DNA from: Fasciola hepatica
Lineage: Eukaryota > Platyhelminthes > Trematoda > Plagiorchiida > Fasciolidae
Assembly (NCBI GenBank): GCA_948099385.1
Contig: CANUEZ040000020.1
Location: 806,001-870,000, forward strand
Reading direction: 5' to 3'
DNA length: 64,000 bases
Numbering within the stretch: the stretch's first letter is position 1; every line of letters begins with the position of its first letter. The notes beneath the pieces were generated by a model, which did not search any database, was not told where the DNA came from, and saw nothing but the letters and a program-made list of their open reading frames with translations. The position numbers were made by a program, and so were the translations under genes. This document shows, one piece after another, positions 35,038 through 46,897 of the stretch.

Positions 35038-36499
35038 AAATGATCTGCCTAACTGTCCTGAACCAACAGATCAGTTCAAATTGCATTACATCATTGAAGA
35101 AAAAGCTGAACTAATGCAATTCATTTGGGTGGGAGGTGGCTAATGAGCTGTTATTATTGCTACTCCAACAGATAGGCTGTGATACACCACAGGCTCACCA
35201 ACCAGGATAGTCTCTATTTGCATCAAACAATCCTGCATATTGAGGCCACATAAACATGATATTAAGATCGGCCGTTTTTGTTTTAGCTCTTTCGAAAAAT
35301 GAGTCAAATAAAGGGGATACGTCCGGTTATTTTTCAAAAAAGTAAGAGGCTACTAGGAGGAGACTAATAAATCCCGAAATCCAGTTTCGAATGCTGCTCA
35401 GTGCATAGACTTACGCAGAAACACTATTGTTCTCACATTTCACGGAAGATTATCCTTGAGAATGTAGTTTCTTGGACTACGTATGCTATCATAACCAAGT
35501 AACTAGCATTTCCATTTTATTGTGCAGAATATTTACCACTACCAGCTGTCTGGTAAATTATCCTTTGCAAAATAAGTTTACCTGGATGAATTGGACAGAA
35601 CAGCCCACTTTCAGTTGTCATTGGACCATCAAGTTTCCTATCGATTATATCAAATTAGGCCGCTTTCATTTCGGTATCCGAGCCTGATCGCCAGTGAACG
35701 CCTTTATTCTAACCGGTCCTGCCTAGTCTAACGTACGATCATTTGCAGGAGAAATTCCTGATACAGAATCATTACATGCTGTAAAATGTGACGTTGTATG
35801 GTATGGAATAAATATGTATAAACCAACCTAACCACCGAAATCTGCAAAAGGCAAAGTACACTGACTGAATAGTAATACAAGGATTAATTCCCTTCTTTAC
35901 CCGCGTGATATGATTCGCTGATTTAGTTCTAATTCGAATAAATGAACTTTGCTGTCTCCCAAAAGAATTTGCTAGCGCACCTCAAACTGCTATTCACATT
36001 AAAACGTACAAAACCACAGCCGGCAGATCTGTCTTTAGGCGTCCTAGACAGCAGCGTGTTTAGAGAAATGTTGCGTGTTATGATAATACAAACTCATAAT
36101 CCCATTCCTTTCATTTCGCTTTCTCTCTCTCACACACAAACCGAATTGAAACTTATTTGACGAGACATATACTTACAACTGGGCTTATAGCACACATCAT
36201 ATTAGGCAAAGTCTAAGAGGTGAGCTGCAGCTGAAGGTGTAAACATCTTGACACGCTGTCTTAAGGAGTGAAATGGCCAACATGACCCTGAGACACGCAG
36301 CGGAGAACTGCTTGAAATCCTAGCAGGATAGCCAAGGCAACGACGTGAGTGATAACGGACAGCCGCCAACCGCAGTTGTGATCTAAGGTTCCGGGGTTTC
36401 GAACCTCATCCCGGCGGGTTTTAATTTGCATCACCCAATCAACACCTTTTACGTCCTCCTAGTAGGCTACTTGTGAGCCGGATTCTATGCACGGTTATC

Positions 36500-37235
36500 T
36501 TGTGAGTGGATTTTATTTGGTATCTTTCAAAAATCTCATTGTTTCTAGACCGGAAGTGATTATTGCACATTTTTTAAGTTTGCCTTAAGTTTTTCATTAG
36601 CACAGGGCGAAACATAACGGCGATTCACTGGGGACCGAGCAGAACTTAGTGGTTGTAATCGGAATCAGAGATAACATGTGTAGTGTGAAAGGTTTCCCGG
36701 GGAAAGCTGCCTTATGCATACTTTTTGTAAGTACTTGTAAAGCTTCAGTAACTGTCTGACTGATGCAAGATTATATTTTCCCTTGGCTCTGGCTATGGGA
36801 TAAAACCACATCAGAGAGAGAGAGAGTGATTAAGTCCCTTCTGGTAGATGCGGACCAATTAGATCGTAATCCCTCCTCGTTTCCACAGTTTTCATATTGC
36901 TGCTATCTTCGTAATTAAATGAATAAATAGTAACTAAGCATTCATTCCGTTAGTGATGCAAGTCCATCGTTTGCATTTAGTCATTTCTGGTGACATATCC
37001 TGAACAGATAAATCAGTGTTTCGCTTCACTTTTGACAGTTCATTCAGACCGGAATATCCTCATTTTTGTCTAGTTTATCGTTTATTTTCATTCACTTGGC
37101 CGATCGTTAATCAACTATTTTGAATCAAACGGAGCATTGTATTTCCACTTATTTTAAGGAGTAATCAATAATGCTAAATTATTACTGATATCAATGGTAA
37201 CAACACTTTTTAATCCTGATTCCCACACTGGTTTC
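36500..37235. other. no recognisable gene
   Basis: AT-rich sequence with no motif-bearing frames. Just upstream, 36330-36412 has a poor tRNA-like B-box (GGTTTCGAACC, one extra base) that I do not score as an element. Confidence 0.4.
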
Positions 37236-37238
37236 TTT

Positions 37239-37261
37239 CCCCCTCCTCCCCCCTCCCTCCC
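37239..37261 (+). repeat. C-rich tract, potential G-quadruplex on minus strand
   Basis: Runs of C (5, 2, 6, 3, 3) separated by single T. The complementary strand has several G-tracts of three or more with one-base loops. It lies next to a poly-A stretch. Confidence 0.6.
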
Positions 37262-37947
37262 AAAAAATAAACGTGAAGTAATACTTATTTTCTGTTCGAC
37301 GCGACTAGTATCCCACTTGAGTAACCGATGGTTATAACTTGAAAACCTAGTTGGTATTTTCTAAATTGGAGTTTAACCACCTTGTCTTGTCACGTATCGT
37401 GATAAAATGGTTGGTGAAATTTTCCGTCCCCTCGTTAGGTCTACCGAAGAAGAAACTTTTGAAGAACAGTGAAATGATCGAACAATTTCCCATGAGCAGT
37501 CACCACTAGGCAACAGTACTAATCCATTCAATGGGTCAGAGGGAGTTCTGGGTGGGGCACTTCATGACTAATCGATTACTTTTGTGAAGCATATGAACTC
37601 GTTTCAAAAACTGTAATGACCTGGAGAGTTGTACTTATGTCCCTTATATTCCTATGCTTAAGTTTTTGACAAACTTTTCAGCATATGTCAAATTGGACTA
37701 CCGTGTCAATCCCAAAACTCTAGTTTGGTAGTCAGCTGCAGATACATGGAAATATTCATGAGAAAGGAAACGAAGGGAAGAAAAAGCAAACAAAAGGGAA
37801 AACCTTACAAACGGCAAGAATGAAGAACATGACACTTGGTCAACTATTCTAATTTTTTCGCAATCTAATTGAAAAAAGAACAGACACGAGGAAACAAGGA
37901 CTCAAGGGAAGGGTATACCTTCAGCAAACATTTTCAGAACCCGCCTG

Positions 37948-38130
37948 GATAGTCTGATGGCTAAGTGCTCGACTCAGAAAATCTTTCACCCCGAGGTTTG
38001 AATCCCAGTGTAGGCCCGGTGGATGTGCACCGCAGATGAATCTCAACCAGGACGAAACAGATGTTCAGTGCCTACTTGGTATTCAGTGATGAGTTCACAC
38101 TGCATGGGGTGCCACATTATACAAAACGTT
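37948..38130 (+). mobile_element. family-1 tRNA-derived SINE
   Basis: The head shows CTGATGGCTAAGTGCTCGA (A-box region) and the B-box GAGGTTTGAATCCC. It continues GGCCCGGTGGATGTGCACC, then ACCAGGACGAAACAG, TTCAGTGCCTACTTGGTATTC and GAGTTCACACTGCATG. The order and spacing match the 26.5 kb copy with heavy divergence. Confidence 0.62.
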
Positions 38131-38225
38131 GGTTGACTAATTGTGGAGTTATGAGGTATACGTCACAAATGACGAAAGGGAACGCCACAGGTGCGGACAG
38201 GAAAATATGTACCAGTTTCCTCAAT

Positions 38226-38312
38226 TTAGCTGACTGGTAATGATCATAGCGCCAACAAGAAGCGAATTAAAGACCTAAGGGTCTTGAGTTCAAATCTCCC
38301 TGGCTTTAGTCA
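38226..38312 (+). mobile_element. tRNA-like SINE head (family 3) or tRNA pseudogene
   Basis: TAGCTGACTGGTAATGATC resembles a tRNA A-box region, and GAGTTCAAATCTCCC about 45 bases later is a near-perfect B-box. It starts about 95 bases after the end of the family-1 SINE. No full cloverleaf could be drawn, so it is either a decayed tRNA gene or a third SINE type. Confidence 0.4.
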
Positions 38313-39289
38313 ACCTCTAATTTGGAAATATCTAATCGAGTGACCAATCTTCTAAAGTTCGTATATCTTCATTGCATAGTAAAAAGAAAGTAACAAACTA
38401 CCACGTTTTTGCTATTCTCTCCTAAAAATGGGGACTACGAAATCGTTTCCCGCAATAAAATTCGAAATCACACAACTTTTTGGATACCTCTCCAAGCTGG
38501 AATATAATAGCAGTCAACTGACTGAGCCCCTGCACTGCTAGATACAGATTTTTCCATAATCCTTCACTTCTGAATCTCTTGTTGCATTTTGCGCCACAAT
38601 TTTCCTGTTCGATTCATTTTCCTTCACTGACGCGATACGGAGCGCTCAGGGCCTAAATAATTCCAAACAAATTAGTCCATGCGCAATTGCAATTTGGAAT
38701 CTGGTAGGAATTGGGAGCTTGCCAGATCATGCAATCAATGAGAGCAACAATTCACTTATTAGTCGCTCGATCATATGAACGGCTGTGAACGAGAGATGCA
38801 GCTGTGAAGGGAACAAGCTGGAGTGGTTTTCAATTCCGTCACTGATGAAACCGCATCGGCGCAACAAATCACGAGTGGGTTCGTCGTGTGTCTACAAACA
38901 AGGGGTATCTAGTTCCCTTGAATCTATTTGAGAAACCGTGCCGAATAATTGGTTTAAACATAATACACTGAGGAAGAAAACCGGTCTTATCATCAGTAGA
39001 CAAATTTTCTGCATAACATCGTGTGCCTTCCCCTTTGAATTCTCTTTTCTATGAAATTGAACTAAGTATATATGGATAAGTTCGCATGGCTCTTTCGGTA
39101 AGTGAAGATGATGCAAACTTGTTGGTTGATGATGACCGAATGTTGTTATATCAATGAGGTTTAATTCGTTACTGTTGAAAATAATTTCTGCGCAGGACAT
39201 GGGAGTCAGAAATACCTATATTGCTGAGCCAAAGAGGTCAGACGAAAGAGACTATGTGCATGTAAATCAGTGCTCCCAAGCACTCGATT

Positions 39290-39405
39290 ACTCACTCACT
39301 CACTCACTCACTCACTCACTCACTCACTCACTCACTCACCCACTCACTCACTCACTCACTCACTAACTCACTAACTAACCGACTAACTAACTAACTAACT
39401 AACCG
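39290..39405 (+). repeat. (TCAC)n changing to (TAAC)n tetranucleotide array
   Basis: About 75 bases of perfect TCAC repeat with one CCAC unit, then mixed TCAC/TAAC units and about 30 bases of TAAC with GAC/CCG interruptions. It reads as a Ser-Leu-Thr-His repeat on the plus strand, which explains the open frame 39154-39366. The unit switch shows that slippage fixed a point variant and then spread it. Confidence 0.92.
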
Positions 39406-39956
39406 ATTTTATTAACTCATCGCCAGCATGAGTCCTACTGGATATGCCGATTGTATAACCCCGGTGTTTATTGAAAACACAGAAAACAATAAATTCATAT
39501 AAACCATTAGATCAAAATGAATTGAATCCATTTTCGCTTTACCGTCTGTTCAACATTGAACATTTCTTGAACACAGCTCTCTCTTTCTCTGCTGCCCAGG
39601 TAACTTTCTTTAACCAAAGTCAGTGAACAGTACTGATTTTTGGGATGGTCTTTAAAAATGTGCGTCAGTTTATTTCACTATATTCGCCTTAGTACTGATA
39701 TGAAAGCCCTGGCATCCCTGCGTCGGGTGTATACATAACATAATATTATATATGTATATATATTACATATATATGAAGCAGAAAGTTATTCTTATGCGGA
39801 ATTGATCTCCCTTTGAAATATCTTACAGTGATTGAACCTTAACAAGTCCTTACATGTAATAGCTCTGTAGTTTTCCAACGTGAATAAAACAAATACGTTC
39901 ACTTATTCCATTACCCGAAGTCATAAGGTGAAGTTCATTATAGGAAATGTAACACA

Positions 39957-40258
39957 TTGTGTGCACGAGAAAACCTTCAGTATTTCAGAGTTTTGTGGTT
40001 TGCCTACTTTTTCATCAATCCCACACACCTCTTGATTGTATCAGTGAAGCAGTCACGCGTTCTGCCTTCGCTATTCACTCAAACTTACAATCACAGATCA
40101 TCAGAAACGCCATCAAACTGCGCTCTTATTCACTTCGGTTTTTTAGTGATGATTCCAGTGGAAAATCACAGTTTTGCTCGAAGATACACGTCACAGATAA
40201 TATCCTACAGCATGCATTCATCTTTCACTTCCTACCCCTATGCTTAGCACACCAATAG
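39957..40258 (+). other. two overlapping open frames, coding status unclear
   Basis: Two plus-strand frames of about 96 and 99 codons run across the same 300 bases. One can be entered at the acceptor CCTTCAGTATTTCAG and reads SFVVCLLFHQSHTPLD. No good donor follows. Double openness reflects a low density of TA-containing stop triplets rather than demonstrated coding. Confidence 0.25.
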
Positions 40259-41949
40259 AGTCAATTGTCGCAGTAAATTAATCACTCACAGTCCATCCCA
40301 GCTACTGGCTTAGTTAGACAGAACATCAGCTCAGTTTCACGCGCCTACACGCCTCATCGCTTGGTCATTTGGCATTTTCCCTTGGCATGAAAAGAGTAAC
40401 GACGATCGGAACAAGACAAACCGAACAACGGAATAGATTTCCAAATCATCAGTCAGTCTACTGCTCTTCTCTTGCATACGTCCGAGGCGATCAACACTAT
40501 TTCAGCTCAACTGCAGTCATCATATGGTGAGACAAGTGGAACACCACTGCACGGATATAAAGCCAGCAGTCCCCAAAACTGTTCTAAATTTGGTGAAAAA
40601 CACTAACGGGCAACCTGCACAGCCATGATCAGAACAGTTGCACGATCACTTGTTGCAAGGCAGCCAGTGAACCTCCGTTCGTACTGAAATATGTGAACTT
40701 TCGTGCACGATGATTAAAAACCTACCGAGGATGCGTCAACCCGATCAAACTTTCGGACCTATTTGGCTAGTCTAATCCAGAAAAACGAAGCCTGAAATGA
40801 TTGTCTAGTAAGCGGTGGTAGAAGTGACAACAATTCTAGCTTGTCCAGTCACATGTTTTATTGTCCTTTGAGGACTCATCTAGTTTGATGGAAAATGGGG
40901 TGCAGGAAGATCGAAATGGTGGCAGCTACCTTGCTAATTATCGTGAACGATGGTTTCATTATAGATGGAACAGAGGAGAGTGAGAGACAATAACCGAGTG
41001 ATTTTTCATTATACAAAGAAAACCTCACCGAATCATTTTACCAGATCAATTTCACCTAATTTTGATGGAACACAAGGACTGAGACGAACTGTCAGTCATA
41101 TCGGGGTATTAAACGAGCAGATGTAGTCCTTTAAGTCTATTTAAGAGGGAGGGGGGGAGTTGTATTAGAACTAGGTCATGAAAGGCTTATAACTGTTAGC
41201 TGAACCTGTATAACTAATTGCCCCTCGTTATCAAATGATGTGATAAGTTCCACAGAATTTTCACGAAGTACCTGCCTTGAAAGCTCTTTCAAAGTCAGAA
41301 CGGTGACCCTTAGAGCTCAACTGGCGAACAGTGGAATGCTTTTAAATCCCTCTAGTGAATAGTGGATATTCCGTTTGAACTTGATTATTGACTATGCGTC
41401 AGGAAGTGAGCGAACGATCTAATGACTAGTATAGAACTGGCTTTGTACATATTAACGGAACCTATCACTGGATTTGGGAGTTGATCCAACTTATCGATAT
41501 TGTTAGCTGAAAATAGGACTCATTTCTCATAGTCGAGTCAGTACTTGTTATTATTTGCTGTAACTGGGGTGACGTATTTCTGATCTCCAAAGGATCATAA
41601 TGAACGAATTGTGTGTGAGTAACTTGGATTTTGAGGTATAGTTCCCAGTTTGGTTCGGAGATTTTCGGCAGCATGGAATAACTAAGGATTGCCGACCAAC
41701 TTCGATGTTGGGTGGACGATTTTCACAGTTTCCACATCAGACCTATAGGTCTGGTCTGAAAACGGATAAGGAAGCAATGAGAACTGATTCTTGACAGTTC
41801 ATTCTGTGATGACGAAACCAAAATCGTTTAACTCGCTGTTTGAGTAGACCAGGGTATCTTCGGAATCAAAAAATGTATGCCCATTAGCTTATATGGTGTT
41901 AGCCACACGGACTCGGGATTTCAGTCGTGGTAAGAGGAAATGCACTCAC

Positions 41950-42084
41950 CGATTCAGTAAATTGACGGAAGCATCGAGCAGCACAACTGGCTTCACTTAT
42001 CATGTCCATCAAATCAGCTTGGGAAAGTAAACCGTTTGAGCATAATAGGAAGAACAGAATTGCCGGCCATTTGCCTGACGTCAT
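41950..42084 (-). CDS. candidate first exon: signal peptide plus Cys-x3-Cys, anosmin-like start
   Basis: Minus strand. An ATG opens exactly 45 codons ending at a consensus donor GAATCG|GTGAGT, phase 0. The N terminus has a basic residue, a hydrophobic core AILFFLLCSNGLLS and a likely signal-peptidase site after LLSQA. The mature start reads DLMDMISEASCAARCFRQF. Anosmin-type extracellular proteins begin their mature chain with a similar ARCASRC-like cysteine pair, so this could be the first exon of such a cell-adhesion/extracellular-matrix protein. That is an inference from a few residues. Any signal-peptide protein with an early cysteine pair would also fit. Possible downstream exons: 32090-31830, 30439-30182, 29515-29344 and 4652-4463. 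Confidence 0.42.
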
Positions 42085-42353
42085 GATCAGTGATCACGCG
42101 TGAGTGTCTGTTTGTCGATTACGTCATTCAGTCGAGTGTGAGACTCATATGTGAACTCTATCCGAAATGCAATCCAAGATGGCTAGGATGAACTGGCTGT
42201 CACGGCCGGATTTCATGTGTCCAGTTTCGTAATTCACAGCTGTGTGTGGTGATTCCCAAGCCTTCGAAATGGAATTCACTTGGGCTATCGCAAAACCGAC
42301 ATGTGAATGAGGTGGAATGCTATAGCAGCATAAACTGGTGCACGTTCTTAGAC

Positions 42354-42380
42354 ACACACAAGCACACACACACACACGCG
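42354..42380 (+). repeat. (CA)n microsatellite
   Basis: About 27 bases of imperfect CA repeat (GACACACACAAGCACACACA then CACACG). It lies about 270 bases upstream of the signal-peptide exon, on the 5' side in its orientation. Confidence 0.8.
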
Positions 42381-42641
42381 TACACTTAAATATAGACACA
42401 TGGACCTCACGAGTAATTCGAGAATTCGAGGTATAACGAAATACACACATGCACACGTATTGAAACAAGAGTCTTTATAAGTGTTGGCTTGAAAATACGG
42501 ATATGGATATACATACACAACACACAAACAACTAAACTATCACTCGGAAGCATACGCATGCGTATACACACAACTGACTCACATGAAATTGGTTGTGACC
42601 AATCAGCGCACGACTTCCTCATGTCACGTGCAAGCGATTGG

Positions 42642-42849
42642 TCACGTCGTCAGTCTGAGGCCGAATGAACTAGGTGTGGTTTTGTCAAGGTATTGCGTAC
42701 TGCAGTACATGACAGATTGGTGGAAGTTCGTGATGTGTTTGACAAGAAGTTGAGATGCGATTCGGCTCAATGGTTCAATATGAACAAGTACGCAAGGGGT
42801 TGTAGGAAATCTAATTATGGGAAACGAAGTGGGTGAGTTGGCAATAGTT
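42642..42849 (-). CDS. candidate terminal exon of an upstream minus-strand gene
   Basis: Minus strand. The acceptor GTTTTGTTCGTCTTAAGCAG is very good and is followed by one base and 68 codons to a TGA at 42644-42642. The peptide includes PTSFPIIRFPTTPCVLVHIE and SRIASQLLVKHITNFH and ends FGLRLTT. If real it ends about 560 bases before the signal-peptide exon of the next minus-strand gene. No AATAAA is seen in that gap, which counts against it. No family recognised. Confidence 0.27.
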
Positions 42850-43220
42850 CTGCTTAAGACGAACAAAACGTTTATATAACAAGTAGGATCTAACGGAACT
42901 TTAGTTCGTAGTATTTCGATAATCTGAATATTTATAGATGATAAAATATTTGACCAACCGGTAAGTGAGTGAGACTACCATGAACTGGAACCAGCCAACA
43001 GCAAAGAAAGCGAAAACCACCTAGGTAAGCTGGGAACACTTTGTGTCGGGTATTCCAAGAATACGCAGTTCATGAATCCAGTCGATTGTTTGAAATATTA
43101 CTGACAACGTGAAGTCACAAATTACATTCGGTCCAACGTGGTACAAATGAGTCGGGCTTTAGTTTCAGACTGTCAGAAAAAAATCCTACTCAAGATTGGA
43201 CATAATTTCGATGCTGACTA

Positions 43221-43520
43221 TTCTATGTTCGTTATTTCATTCATTCATCCATTCTTTCGCTCACTCCATCATTAATTAACTATCTAATAACTCATCTAAC
43301 CATCCACACATCCACCTATCCATTGGCTGAATGACTTATTTACTTGTTTATTTATTCACTCAAGCTATGCTTATATCATTCTGTCATTTATTCATTCAAC
43401 AATTCTTTTCCTATGTCACTTACCGATTTGCTTACTTATTCGTTGGTTCGTTTGTTCAGTAACTGAAAGACTGTCCAATTAGTCAATCAGTTTGTCATTT
43501 ATTTCTCATTGTATCACTTA
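43221..43520 (+). repeat. cryptic TTCA/TTAT/CTAT-type tetranucleotide region
   Basis: TTCATTCATTCATCCATTC grades into CTATCTAATAACTCATCTAAC, CCATCCACACATCCACC and then TTATTTAC, TTGTTTATTTATTCACT-type units for about 300 bases. Periodicity near four is visible but never perfect. It is the reverse-complement type of the tract at 286-392. Not coding. Confidence 0.55.
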
Positions 43521-43741
43521 TTTATTTCGGTATCAAAACACTTTCGGCTGCGGAATGAGTACTTGGGTTGTAAAATATCCTTCAGCTATTGAGAAAAATA
43601 CTAAAAGAACAGCGAATAGATGGTTTTGTTGTTGTTTCTGTATTTATAGGTAGGTTTTATGGAGAACGATGAGGTTCACGGAGGATGTTTTGCAAGATAT
43701 GTGTGCTACCCCTGATAATCACAAAAATGGTTCACTGTCAG

Positions 43742-43853
43742 CAAAATTATTCATTTATGGATAACATCTCGTACAGCGCCGAGTACCGTTTACCTTATGT
43801 CATAGAAGGAAAACGTACCAAATTTAGAAAACGCCCTACGAAAGCTCCGATTG
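43742..43853 (+). CDS. candidate internal exon 1 of a plus-strand series
   Basis: The acceptor GGTTCACTGTCAG is followed by 37 in-frame codons starting QNYSFMDNISYSAEYRLPYV and ending in a basic stretch KRTKFRKRPTKAP. The donor ATTG|GTTACT is weak. Phase 0 in, phase 1 out. The phase-1 end fits the two-base start of the next candidate at 44285. The basic stretch could be a nuclear-localisation or furin-like signal, but nothing else supports a function. Confidence 0.25.
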
Positions 43854-44284
43854 GTTACTCACGTTAATGAGACAGCACGAACCTCGTGGAAGATTCCGTA
43901 CAAGATTTATTCACGATTCAAGAAATATAATGACTTCAGTTCTCACATGAGCTCTCCCAACAACTGGTCAACATCTTCCCCTCATAACTCTCACAAGTCG
44001 CTTTGCCTTGTAATGGGCTATCGTTGTTATGAGATTAATTGCAACCGTACTTGCAGTGGATTATCAGCTTACATTAACAAGATTCAGTTACGAGAGACGT
44101 ACTTGGTTTCCCTTCCTGAAAAATGGAAGTGATTATCGGTCAGAATCAGCAGACAAATTTTATTGGTGAGTCTTTAAAAGGCTTGTGAATTCGCAGGACG
44201 TCCGATTTACTAATACTCTCCGAAACACTTTTATCTCGGGTTAGCAAGAACTAGTATAACATGAATCATTTCGAAACACCATAG

Positions 44285-44353
44285 GATTGTCTAATCACCT
44301 TGAGAAGGGGAGGGAAACTGTGAAGAAACTCGGTGAAAGACTTTCTTGTTCTG
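44285..44353 (+). CDS. candidate internal exon 2 of a plus-strand series
   Basis: Between acceptor TTTCGAAACACCATAG and donor TTCTG|GTAAAA, the frame reads LSNHLEKGRETVKKLGERL, an amphipathic helix-like sequence, and ends with one base of a codon. It is followed either by a 57-base intron and the short terminal exon at 44411, or by the exon at 44632. Both of these start with two bases and so keep frame. Confidence 0.25.
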
Positions 44354-44410
44354 GTAAAAAATGTCTTATATTTTTGTGGACTATCTTGGGTATGCGTTTT
44401 TTGTTTGCAG

Positions 44411-44475
44411 CACAAGCTGTAAGGCATGACAGATGTACTGAACATCTTGCACGGCGTGTCTTAGAGATCAGCTAA
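44411..44475 (+). CDS. weak candidate alternative terminal exon
   Basis: An excellent acceptor (GCGTTTTTTGTTTGCAG) is followed by two bases and 20 codons (QAVRHDRCTEHLARRVLEIS) to a TAA. The intron before it would be 57 bases and divisible by three with no in-frame stop, so retention would also leave the frame open. Confidence 0.22.
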
Positions 44476-44631
44476 CACTCTTCCTTTCAGGATAGATCAT
44501 GTTTCGGGCACATGTCGGTATTCACCAACGAAGTGACCCAGTTTGAATTTATCGTGGAAATCGATGGTTGATTTCGTTGATTTACTGTCCCGTTGGACAT
44601 CATCCTGGTTCAGTCTGCTTTGTCCGATTAG

Positions 44632-44807
44632 CCTTCAAGTGGTATCGGAATATGTTAAACGATCTTTTGAACGTGATTAACAAAGATCTCGGAAAGCAAC
44701 ACATTTCATATAGCTGTGGATTCGGTTGCTGTTTTGCTTGGCTATTCATGCGAAACAAGGTTCTGACGGAAGACACACGGCACCATTTAGGCACGCAGTA
44801 CTTTTTT
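44632..44807 (+). CDS. candidate internal exon 3 of a plus-strand series
   Basis: The acceptor GTCTGCTTTGTCCGATTAG is very good. The frame reads two bases plus 58 codons, starting FKWYRNMLNDLLNVINKDL, then CGFGCCFAWLFMRNKVLTED, and leaves at TTTT|GTAAGA in phase 0. The minus strand of the same region is also open. The cysteine/aromatic-rich centre could be a membrane or zinc-binding segment. No family recognised. Confidence 0.28.
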
Positions 44808-46118
44808 GTAAGAAGGCTCAGTTGGCATTTTTGATACAAAGGTCCCACACGAATATGTCACTATTTGCTTCCTTCGCGATATAATGGAGCTCGTTCCGTA
44901 TAAATGACTTTCCAATCACAATTCAGAAAACAAAATGACAACACGAACGTCCTTACTGGCTAGGTGTGAAACATGAACAGATAATTTCTATTGTTGTTCT
45001 ATGTGACACTACATCATTAAAAGTAATGTAGAGATTTCCCTTCATGAAAACTATTTGTTCGTCATTCTTTCCAGGCCGTAATATTTTCCGTCCAGGGTGA
45101 CTTTACTTAGAGAACCAAGGTTCCCTATGCTCAACAGACCATAAGTCAAACTGGATCCTGCGAAAAATGAAGTGTGTTATAATTATGAATTAATTACGGC
45201 AATGGCAAATTTAAAAACTCAGTGAAGAATAAGACTAAGTACCAAGCAAATATCACCTTACAACCAAGGTAGTATTTTCTGTACGAGAGAACTTTCCTTC
45301 GAAAGAATATGGAACACGGTAATACATTATTTCAGAGGATAGAAAGCCAAACAGCAACACGCGCACTACTGCATTTCTAATAATCCTTCGTTGTTCCCAG
45401 TCAGACTACTAATGGGAATGTTTGCCCATGTGACTAGAACCTGATGAACCATCAGTCAGTTGCTTTTCAAGATTTTTGTTAAGTTGAGACCGGTGTTCAT
45501 GGACCGAATGGGATAGCAGTACTGTGAACTCGAGAGACCCACACTTCCGCACGTAAAGCTCGAGTATCACGTGAAAGTTGGAGGTCACGTACCACTCCTA
45601 AACAGGAGTGCAAAATGCTCAGTATTTTCACGAATTTACCAGGATGGTGTACGCAACTCACTTCATGGCATCTCATGTACTGTTACTGCAACTGATTCGT
45701 ACACGCAGTTATTCTGTTTAAGTAAGTAGATGTTTGGTCAGCAGTATCTTTTCACGATGACAAGGAATAACTAACCCGGGAGATTCCAGTGTGCTGCTGT
45801 GATATACCGGGAAGATCGATATGCCGGACTCAGCATTTTTGGCTGAACTCTGAAATGAGTTTAGCCATAATCTAGTATTGAAAAGAAATAAGTAGTACAT
45901 TTAAGCGAGACGTTCGTCATTCACACATTTGGACCCAAAGCGTTATTTCAAAGTAGTCCAAAAAAATGCCACCACCAACCTGTACAAAATAACATGAAAT
46001 GAATACTCAGCAATTACTATTGCCCATCACCCCTTCCTTATGACTTCCTATGGTCGACAGCGTAGGCCTTATTGGACGACTTTCCTAATTACTTTTTTAC
46101 AGTGCATAAATGCAAATA

Positions 46119-46123
<5 letters not shown>

Positions 46124-46173
<50 letters not shown>
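46124..46173 (+). repeat. (AT)n microsatellite
   Basis: Fifty bases of perfect AT alternation followed by ATTAATAAATATAATTA. It reads as an Ile-Tyr run and explains the open frame at 46040-46273. Confidence 0.95.
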
Positions 46174-46179
<6 letters not shown>

Positions 46180-46897
46180 TATAATTACTCGTATTCATAA
46201 ATTAAAAGTAGTGGAGAGCACTTTTAAGAAGGTATCCACTTGTTTGTGCTTATTCAGTCGGTCTTCGATTTGATAAGAACTTGGAACCTAATTCTGAATC
46301 ATTCGATCACCAGTGCACTTCGAGTTCTGTTCCCTTCCATGGTAACACTTTCCTCTTGTTGTACCGAGCTAAAGAGTTGAATTGCGAGGACGTATAAATT
46401 GTTTTCCTTTTTTAGTATCCGCAGACTAGGCTGGATTCAGGTTCGATTTGGTTCTGTTTTTGATTATCAGAGAAGTGGCAAATCAATCGAGGAAAACTGA
46501 ACGGAGGAGAAATGGATCGACCGGTTACAATATAATCTCAAACAGTGTCTTCGTGCCAACTGACTTCAAACATTCGTTCCCGAAATTGGTAGAATCCAAG
46601 CAGTTGGTAATTAATCAATGAAAAATTTCAAATGCCCCTCATATTTCATAAATTCTCCATGCCGTTTGGACATTAGAAAGAAGGGTACCAGGTAACAAAT
46701 CATATTGTACGCAGAAGGTCAATTTCGAGAAACATTGCTCTTAGTTGTACACCGTCTCCGGGAAGTTTCACTGTTCCTGGTGTATTCAGGAAATGCAGAC
46801 GAATATCCTTTCCATAAAGAAAGTTTTGTATGAATGAGACAGAATTCGAAATAGCCAGAAAATTCCTTGTATATTACTCTTTGGTATGACCAGGAGC

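Noticed and set aside
36330..36412. tRNA-like element around GGTTTCGAACC
   Set aside because: The B-box has an extra base and no convincing A-box or stem pairing was found.
42145..42468. 107-codon minus-strand frame just upstream of the signal-peptide exon
   Set aside because: It contains a CA microsatellite and ends before the ATG of the candidate first exon; more likely 5' flanking or untranslated sequence.
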